From the NCBI GenBank assembly GCA_015956445.1, contig WIUZ02000012.1, positions 1 through 64,000 of the forward strand: DNA of 64,000 nucleotides. The letters run 5' to 3'. The notes beneath the pieces were generated by a model. That model was given only the letters and a program-made list of their open reading frames with translations, had not been told where the DNA came from and did no database searches. Made by a program: the position numbers and the translations under genes. This document shows positions 57,046-64,000 of this stretch, one piece after another. The number at the start of each line of letters is the position of its first letter. Positions within the stretch are counted from its first letter, which is position 1. The stretch is from Thelephora terrestris (lineage: Eukaryota > Basidiomycota > Agaricomycetes > Thelephorales > Thelephoraceae).

Positions 57046-57879
57046 TTTAATGCCCGATGTAATCAGGTAAAAAAACAGTTTCTTGTGAGGTGGCGAACAA
57101 TGGTGGTGAAGACGACAGGAGGAAGAGCAACGGCGGAAGGAGGAGTGAAGGAGGAGCGAGGGCGGAAGAAAGGCAACCTGATTTGGAATTTAAATGCTGG
57201 CATCGCCGATCGCCGGAACTAATTGACGGGACTTCCGAAGACTTCTGATTGCCTCCAAGCACTCAGACGGTTAACGTTCCGAACAAAGGGACTTCTCTCG
57301 GTTGTTTCCTTCAACTCCACCAGACTCCACCTCATGTCCAAGAAGTTTGAGCACTGGCTCCTAACATTGCCCCTCGATTTATCGGGCAGTAATAATTTAT
57401 AATCATCAGCGCCGACAAGCGGCATGGCCCATGACCGGCTTCTGGAATCCTCACACCCTGGGAATAGATTGTTCCAACAGCCCTCCTTTGACCGGAGTGC
57501 GCCAGAGGCATAGTTCCCTCAGTTTCTCAATAAGCCAAGTGAGTAATTGTTTGGTCCATGCAGTCGCGAGAATGGCATGAGTGAAAGCGAGTGTGGTAGA
57601 TGGTTGTGTTGGAAGACTGTACAATCCCCAAGAAATGCGGCGTCATCGTAAACGATCGGTCAAGGCAATCAAGATACCGTGCCGTTGAGGCACGAGAATA
57701 GAATAACGACCAAGACGGTCTGGTGAAGGGGGGCGAGCGACAAGTGTATGTAACAAGCGTTGAGCAACGCGACCGGTCTTACCACACAAAAGGTCGGGCG
57801 AAAGCGTAGACAGCATTGGATTTGACAGGGGCGGCATGCTGGTAGGCACCTGATGACCTCTTGGGCAATGGATGCTTTG
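57046..57879. other. Intergenic, no gene recognised
   Basis: It includes a stem-like CTCGATTTATCGGGCAG near 57372, faintly like the 28-bp palindromes. It ends with CTTTG, the target duplication of the next unit. Confidence 0.45.
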
Positions 57880-58339
57880 TGTGATGATTTCGCCGTTTGC
57901 CCTCTTTCATTTCCTTTATTTAACGCCTCATCACCACTAAGTCAGCTGGTGCCCTGCCCTAAACACGGCGGTAAACTGTTTATTATGCAGTATGCCCTAT
58001 GCTTAACGACTCAAAGTCCAATACGTGGAACGTGCTACTAGTCAAGATACCCCAGAAGACCCGAGGTATAATACGTGAACATGTACCGGCGGACCTTCAT
58101 ATGAAGATCCCCCCTACCTGGCCCTCCGTTGCCCCTGGACGACTAGTAGATATTCAGGCTACCGACAACAAGGGATGAATTAATAAGTGTCGCGCGCTGA
58201 CCTCTCGCAGAAGTCAACCGGCTTATTAATCTGACCCTTGGATTGGACTTATGAAAACCATTATGCTTTACGACTCATGGATCACGCGCAATAGACAAAA
58301 TAGAAGATGCATTGGAAGCCAACAGTACAAAAGAGTTAT

Positions 58340-60449
58340 CTAATCAATATCTCTTCAGATCCTTTGTACTACTTCCAATGCCGACCTCACCAACTCCTCA
58401 TTCAACCAGTTCTGCTCCCGGATCTCGTTCGGGTCCACGTCCGACAAGTCATCGTAATCTGGAAGCTCCGTATCAGAGTTTGGTTCACTATCGGGAACGA
58501 ACTCGGCGTACGGATCATACTCCAGAGCAGGCCATTGACGGCGACTACCCCAAGGAGTAGAAACGAACTCAGGACGAGGAGTGTCCCTACGGACGACTCC
58601 TACGTTCTGATAGAATTCGTCGCTCCCGATCTCAATGACCTCATCATCAACGGGAACCAACCTGTTCTCATGACGGACCAATAAACGAGCGGGCGGCGAC
58701 TCAGCCCGATTAGGGATGATCGGCGACCCGGCCCAATGCAGAACCTCTTCCCCTTCTTCTTCCTCAACTCGGACCTCCGGCTCGTTACACTTCCTCTGGA
58801 GATCCCGGACTTCTCCGGTCAACTCGGAAACACGACGAGTAAGGCGAACCTAAAATGAATAGGGTTAGAAGACATCAAAAACCTTCAACCCCTACCCGTT
58901 ACCTTATCATCCTCCAATTCTCCAGTTTTGGTAACCAAAGCCCGGACCAAGTCCTTGAGAGTGGTCACCTCTCCCTAAAAGAAATTTTGAGTTAGAAAGG
59001 TCAATTACTCCTGACCCAAACTTTCTTACCTTCAACAAATCGATGTCGGCGCCCTGCCGAACAATACTATCTTCCTGTCCGTGAATAACCCCCTGCATAT
59101 CCTCCTTCCAATTCTCCAAGGCTTCTATCTCCTCACGACGACCATCAATACGCTCATTGACATGAGCCACTTCGTCCATTAACATGGACCCAACGTTCCC
59201 CGTATGAAGAACGCTGGCCTCCAACACGGAGTTGAAGGTCTCGTTGGACTCCGTCACGAACTCAACACCCCTGTTAACACTGGGGGCAAGGGGTCACTTA
59301 CCCAGCAGATACATTGTGATTACATTGTGATTTTTTAGACAATGTGTCCAGCCTGTAGCCAGGAGGTACATGCTAAGTTCTTTTACAAAGTACCCATCAA
59401 TGCGACCACAATGTGGCCAGTGGGTCCATCTTGATCACTTTTACAAAGTGCCCATCAATTCAATCACAATATGCCCTGTGGGTCCATGCAGGATACATTG
59501 TAAAAGTATTTATCAAATTGGCCACTGGGCACTTTGTGAAAGAAACCCCTGGGTTCTTTCACAATATTATTTACAATTTATCCTACTGGGTGCCTGAGCC
59601 ACTCATTGAGAGTTCTTTCAGAAAGTATCCAGTAATGTGTCCACAAAGTATTCAATCAGATACTCAATGGTTTCTTTGAGAGTTTGTTGTGAAATCCAAC
59701 CACATTGAGAGTTCATTGTGAAAACATTAAGGAGAACCTCCTGGGGACATTGTGGTCACATTGCTGGTTACTTTTTGAAAGAACTCTCAATGAGTGGCTC
59801 AGGCACCCAGTAGGATAAATTGTAAATAATATTGTGAAAGAACCCAGGGGTTTCTTTCACAAAGTGCCCAGTGGCCAATTTGATAAATACTTTTACAATG
59901 TATCCTGCATGGACCCACAGGGCACATTGTGATCGAATTGATGGGCACTTTGTAAAAGTGATCAAGATGGACCCACTGGCCACATTGTGGTCGCATTGAT
60001 GGGTACTTTGTAAAAGAACTTAGCATGTACCTCCTGGCTACAGGCTGGACACATTGTCTAAAAAATCACAATGTAATCACAATGTATCTGCTGGGTAAGT
60101 GACCCCTTGCCCCCAGTGTAAGGAGTTCACTTGCATATGGGTTGGTCTCGATACGCGCCAACTTGCGCCGAGACACCCTTCGAGCAGCTTGGAGAAAGTC
60201 CCTGAAACCTAAAAGGAGTTAGCTTGGTTTCCTAAACCGGAATACGCAAGCAGGGCCCCCACCTAAATCAGAGAACCCCTCATTAGGGTCGGCGGTGGCG
60301 GTCCGGTCCATAACGGCTCCCAAGGTGGGATAAGGACGGGAAGGATCCCGACGGGCATGGGAGAAGCGATCGATGTTGTAGTTGTTCTCCTGAACAGGAG
60401 AGTAGGAAGAAGAGCGACGAGTGGGATTGCGAGTAGAAGCACGAGGCAT
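58340..60449 (-). pseudogene. Coiled-coil protein gene of copy C, disrupted
   Basis: The ATG is at 60449. Exon 1 (60449-60263) and the start of exon 2 (from 60208) match copy B. Exon 2 is cut by the palindromic element 59278-60118. In the last exon an arginine codon CGA became TGA (58355-58357), removing the last few residues. The remaining coding sequence is close to copy B, including the exon 2 segment that differs in copy A. Confidence 0.8.
59278..60118. mobile_element. 0.84-kb palindromic CACTG element, ACATTGTG family
   Basis: It begins CACTGGGGGCAAGGGGTCAC and ends with the reverse complement. Duplicated TAA is at 59275-59277 and 60119-60121, and copies A and B keep the uninterrupted target. 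Arms of about 370-400 bp surround a diverged centre near 59700. The arms repeat words such as CACAATG, ACATTGTG and TTTACAAAGT, unrelated to those of the element at 52482. Confidence 0.9.
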
Positions 60450-61149
60450 GTTGGCTGTGTGTAACAAAGGGAGGTTTGTTGAGAGACCCAGTCATCCAAC
60501 CCCCTTTGGTTATATACCAAATGCCACGCCCCTTTCACGACTCAGGAGTTGAGTCATCATTTCTATTGTTTACTGCACATGACCCACATGACATCATATG
60601 CCCCTATTTCTTAGTCATATGCTCCCCTTTTGCCATTGGCTGTTAGTCAGTCATACCCACATTCCTTCCGAACATTCCCAGGCTACGTCATGCTTTGTAA
60701 CTGCTTTGTAATGCTCTCAAATTGCTATTGGCCGCCACACTTTCGTTTATCAGCTGATAATTTGTAGCATTAGTCACCACGTAACGCACAGACCATGCAG
60801 TGCTACGCACGGACCATGTTTGTCTGTGTTTGTATCTTTAGGGTAGTTACATGTCACTGTCACATCACAAATCTAAGTAGTATATATACTCAGAGTAGTT
60901 TAGCCTGTACTCCTTAGATTTGTTATCATCAGACTCTCTGTGACCTCTACTGCTGTGTGCTTAGAGCAAGAGTGCCTGAAGACCCTTGTCTCCTTCTTTC
61001 TCCTCTTCTCCAATCTAGTCTGTGAAGAGACTTCCGATATCCCTGGGTTTGCAACAGGGCTATAACTGTGTGATTGATCCTTGTGTGCGATAGGTTTGGA
61101 TAACAAGAGTGTTATTGAACTGTAGAGGTCGCGTCGGCCTGACACTTTG

Positions 61150-62000
61150 CCTCTATGGGAGCACGAGTCTTGGTTGGGTGCGCTGGTATCGGTGAAGACA
61201 ATTTCCGGGTATGTGCGTGGTGGTAAGGACCGCCCTCTTTTACTTATGTTTGTACTGTTGCCCAGTGGTTATGATACCAACCACCAAAAAATAATTCCAT
61301 TCAAGTAAGCACGCACACTGGACAAACGCTTAGTACTGCCTGCCACAGTGGGAGAGCTCCGGTCTCAGTTGAGGGGGACCCAGACCTCCCTCACCAGCCA
61401 CGATGTCAAGTTCCACCATCTGGATACACTCGTCAACGAGGACAACGGCTTCAAGTACAATATTGAATTGATCAAGGAATTCATGGAAGAACGCAAGCAA
61501 AAAGCTGAAGCTAGAGATCAATGCCATGACAAGGAGTTCTCAACCGATGACGACGACACCCGAAGCATCGCCACTGTTGTTCCGCATGAATTGTAGAGAG
61601 TGGGCAAAGATGAAAAAGCTACTGCCAAACACGAGGACCACCGCCGATCCAGCCTCGAGGTTGGGTGACCTTCCTTGGCGGAGTTCGACGAAGAGGATCA
61701 CCACTGGTCCAAACTGAGGTCCCATATTCCAGAAGGCATCATCCGTCGCATCGAAACCCTATCCAGTCAACTCGAGTCGGCACTTGAACTCTCTCTTTCT
61801 CTGCAGGCTTGACAGGTCGCCGCTTGGGACACGATCCACCTTCTCAAACTCAGGGTCACTGAACTTTGACAACTTGCCCAGGCAACACAGACAAAGGTCG
61901 ACGATCGACACAATGTTCACCAAGTCGCCATTGAGGAGGCAATTGAGTCGGTGCGTATTCTATTCCCGAGTAGGAACGAGAGAATGAGAGAGAGTCACTG
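61150..62000 (+). pseudogene. Coiled-coil protein relic, unknown
   Basis: A frame from about 61340 reads VGELRSQLRGTQTSLTSHDV and continues with charged helical sequence. It is interrupted by a stop at 61594, a shift, and further stops, with helical pieces (SSQLESALELSLSLQ, VDDRHNVHQVAIEEAIESVR) to about 61960. It looks like a decayed coiled-coil protein; the family is unknown. Confidence 0.4.
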
Positions 62001-62669
62001 ACAGAGACGATAAATTAGTGGAAGAAAGGAGTTGAAGGGAATTGTCGTCGGTCCAAGGACACTGGAATGTGGAGAAGGATCGTCTGCGTCACGCTATGTT
62101 TAGAGAGAAATGAACGAGGGCCGTCAGAAAAACCCAAGTAGTCTTTGGGGCTCGTGAGGTCGGAAAATTGATTTTATAGATCATAATCTCATCTCTCATG
62201 TCAACTTTCCCAGCTTGCCCAAAAATAGAAAGGCGCAATGTGTGTGCTTCTCGGGATTGCTCGCAACGGAACTTCTTTCGGCTAGTCCACCTTGGCAACA
62301 GCCTAACTTCCCTCGCCTGCTTTGTCTTCAACTCCCTCCTCCTCCTCCCCAACATCGGGTGGCAATAATTGTTATCTGTCTTATGAGAGTTCTGCAGGTC
62401 TCGTGTCGCCCTTGTTTGTCAGCGTGCTGAATTTTATTCCCTTTTTGAACCATTTTTTTACACCCAACTTTCGCCCACTTTCCTTACCTATACCCTTTTC
62501 TTATCTTATCATTTCCCTTATCACGACTCACACGTCATCAAGGAACACAGACAAGGACACTGATGATATTACACACGTGCGCGCAGCAAAGACACAAGAC
62601 TACCAAACCGACGGAGTTGAATCCGCTCGGGCTCTATGGACGAGGACTAAGGCGTACAAACCCTAGTCG
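62001..62669. other. No gene recognised
   Basis: CT-rich stretches and short frames only. Confidence 0.4.
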
Positions 62670-63143
62670 TCAAGACCTGGTCTGCCAGTACTCCTCAGCA
62701 CTGGCAATCTCCTCCTCCGTCCCCTCCGAGGCACTCTCGACGGCTTCCTCGTTGACCATCTCGACGACCCGAGCTTCCTCCAGACGATGAGCTACGGCCA
62801 GCTGAACCTCGGCGCGCAGGTGGTTCCTCGCTAAATCGACCGTAGTCTGATCCCGAGTCCTCTGGACTGACCAGCCCTCCACTCTCTCGGTCAGTTGAGC
62901 CACCAGGCAAACGGCCTCCGCTGCACGCTGGACCGACAAGAGCGTAAGGTCGGTTAAGCCGTTCACGTCGACGGACTCCGCCGGAATCAGTTCGCCACGA
63001 TCCACGCGACACTGAAGCATCGTCGCATCGGAATAGGACAGTGGATTCAATGTCTCCACCCTGGCGGACGACGTTGGGATTACTGGGACACATGCGGTGC
63101 GCTGGACGAAGTGCCCCACGATAAGGAACCCAACGACGAGCAC
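62670..63143 (-). CDS. Hypothetical acidic ORF cut by a palindrome
   Basis: A 157-aa minus-strand frame with a hydrophobic start (MLVVGFLIVGHFV) and an Ala/Glu-rich helical remainder (RLEEARVVEMVNEEAVESAS). It begins only 8 bp from the palindromic element at 63151, so upstream sequence of an older gene may have been displaced. No family is recognised. Confidence 0.35.
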   Translation of the reverse strand: MLVVGFLIVGHFVQRTACVPVIPTSSARVETLNPLSYSDATMLQCRVDRGELIPAESVDVNGLTDLTLLSVQRAAEAVCLVAQLTERVEGWSVQRTRDQTTVDLARNHLRAEVQLAVAHRLEEARVVEMVNEEAVESASEGTEEEIASAEEYWQTRS

Positions 63144-63150
63144 GGATAGA

Positions 63151-64000
63151 CACTGGGGGCAAGGGGTGGTGTTCCGGTCCAGAACATTGCAAGTTCATTG
63201 CAAGGAAATGGACGATGAACCTGGCAAAAACCGACCCAGAACATCGCAAAGACATTCTGAATTTTCCAGGCCAATTTCTTTGCAGTGTTCTGGGACAGAA
63301 AATGGTCAGTACATTCACAGTGTTCCAGTAATGTTCCCACTAGGTAATCCATGGGTACATTCAGAATCTCCCCAAAGAAAGTAACCTTGATGTCGATGAT
63401 TGGCGCATTTACAATGTTCCTGGTCAGGAAAATTCAAAATGCGGCCAAACAATGTGTTTGCAGTGTTCCAGGGTGGTACATCCAGAATGTACTGGTGCCA
63501 TTGACTGCAATGTACTGAGTTTTGCAAACATCAGGAACACTGCAGGAACACTGCAAGGAAACTGGAAAAACTGGGAACATTTTGAATGAACTTGTGATGT
63601 TCCCAGTTTTTCCAGTTTTCTTGCAGTGTTCCTGACGTTTGCCGAACTCAGTACATCACAGTTGACAGTACCAGTACATTCTGGACGTACCACACTGGAA
63701 CACTGCAAAAACACTGTTTGGGTGCATTTTGAATTTTCCTGTCCAGGAAAATTGTAAATGCACCGATCGTCGACGTTGAGGTTACTTTCTTTGGGAAAAT
63801 TCTGAATGTACCCATGGGTTACCTAATGGGAACATCACCGGAACATTGTGAATGTACTGACCATTTTCTGTCCCAGAACACTGCAAAGAAATTGGCCTGG
63901 AAAATTCAGAATGTCTTTGCGATGTTCTGGGTCGGTTTTTGCCAGGTTCATCGTCCATTTCCTTGCAATGAACTTGCAATGTTCTGGACCGGAACACCAC
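63151..64000. mobile_element. Palindromic CACTG element, GAACATTGCA family, runs off the window
   Basis: It begins CACTGGGGGCAAGGGGTGG. The centre lies near 63581-63596 (GGGAACAT and ATGTTCCC flank it). The window ends inside the right arm; by symmetry the element should end about 15 bases further on. Arm words are CAGTGTTCC, GAACATTGCA and GTACATTCA-like, different from both other palindromes. Confidence 0.88.

Larger units (their letters stand above)
57880..61144 (+). mobile_element. 2.4-kb LTR-like unit, copy C, split by a palindrome
   Basis: The ends are as in copy A. The perfect CTTTG duplication is at 57875-57879 and 61145-61149. Total 3265 bp; removing the 841-bp palindromic element and one 3-bp duplication leaves 2421 bp. 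The last 700 bp are nearly identical to copy A. Confidence 0.87.

Noticed and set aside
59370-60026. Similar 70-88 codon frames on both strands
   Set aside because: They are mirror images produced by the palindromic element at 59278-60118 and not genes.
63080-64000. Several 70-207 codon frames on both strands
   Set aside because: They run through the palindrome and its repeated words; no domain, and the same strings appear on both strands.

Overview
The window looks like a transposon-rich accessory or heterochromatic stretch from a basidiomycete fungus, probably an agaricomycete. The evidence is introns of about 50-60 bp with GT..AG borders, a relic of a myosin-motor/cytochrome-b5 chitin synthase, SLC44-like and septin relics, an F-box gene of the type expanded in mushrooms, and an oxygenase relic resembling fungal TET/JBP proteins. 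No prokaryotic gene organisation, rRNA gene or CRISPR array was seen. The calls rest on reading motifs by eye; no database search was run.

Layout: 0.4-5.5 kb holds a nearly intact Ty1/copia element (248-bp LTRs with one difference seen, target duplication TTGGC, tRNA-iMet-half type primer site). Two short TIR elements with 3-bp duplications follow at 6.4 and 6.8 kb, an intact F-box gene at 8.5-9.8 kb, a truncated RecQ helicase relic (minus strand, 10.6-12.5 kb) and a gag-less Ty3/gypsy-type pol with one in-frame TGA (12.75-16.3 kb). From 18.9 to 26.7 kb there is a promoter-like remnant, two copies of a poly(A) retroposon, and relics of a choline-transporter-like (SLC44/PNS1) gene and a GH55 glucanase. 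A myosin-motor chitin synthase relic fills 27.2-31.3 kb. From 34.4 to 37.8 kb there is a three-level nest: an old mariner end, a younger mariner inside it, and a 2.4-kb LTR-like unit inside that. A compact gene cluster with an intact DD35E transposase gene lies at 38.7-45.2 kb. From 45.8 to 57 kb there are minisatellites, phased 28-bp palindromes, a TET/JBP-like oxygenase relic, a septin fragment and an intact zinc-finger gene.

Two repeat systems stand out. (1) Three insertions (34.9, 47.3 and 57.9 kb) of a 2.42-kb TGT...ACA unit, each with its own perfect 5-bp duplication (TAGAC, ACGAC, CTTTG), look like solo LTRs of a giant-LTR retrotransposon. Each carries a four-exon coiled-coil protein gene antisense to the LTR. 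The gene is open in two copies and broken in the third. (2) Three giant palindromes (52.5, 59.3 and 63.2 kb) share the ends CACTGGGGGCAAGGG; the two complete ones have 3-bp duplications (TGA, TAA). Their arms are built from unrelated short words repeated many times. One of them sits inside LTR-like unit C, so the relative order is readable.

Most conserved cellular genes here are dead. Several of the nonsense codons are C:G to T:A changes, two of them CGA to TGA, as expected from methyl-CpG decay. The intact genes are the F-box gene, the transposase, the zinc-finger gene and two LTR-borne genes. No autonomous transposase matching the CACTG palindromes or the 3-bp-TSD elements was recognised in the window.
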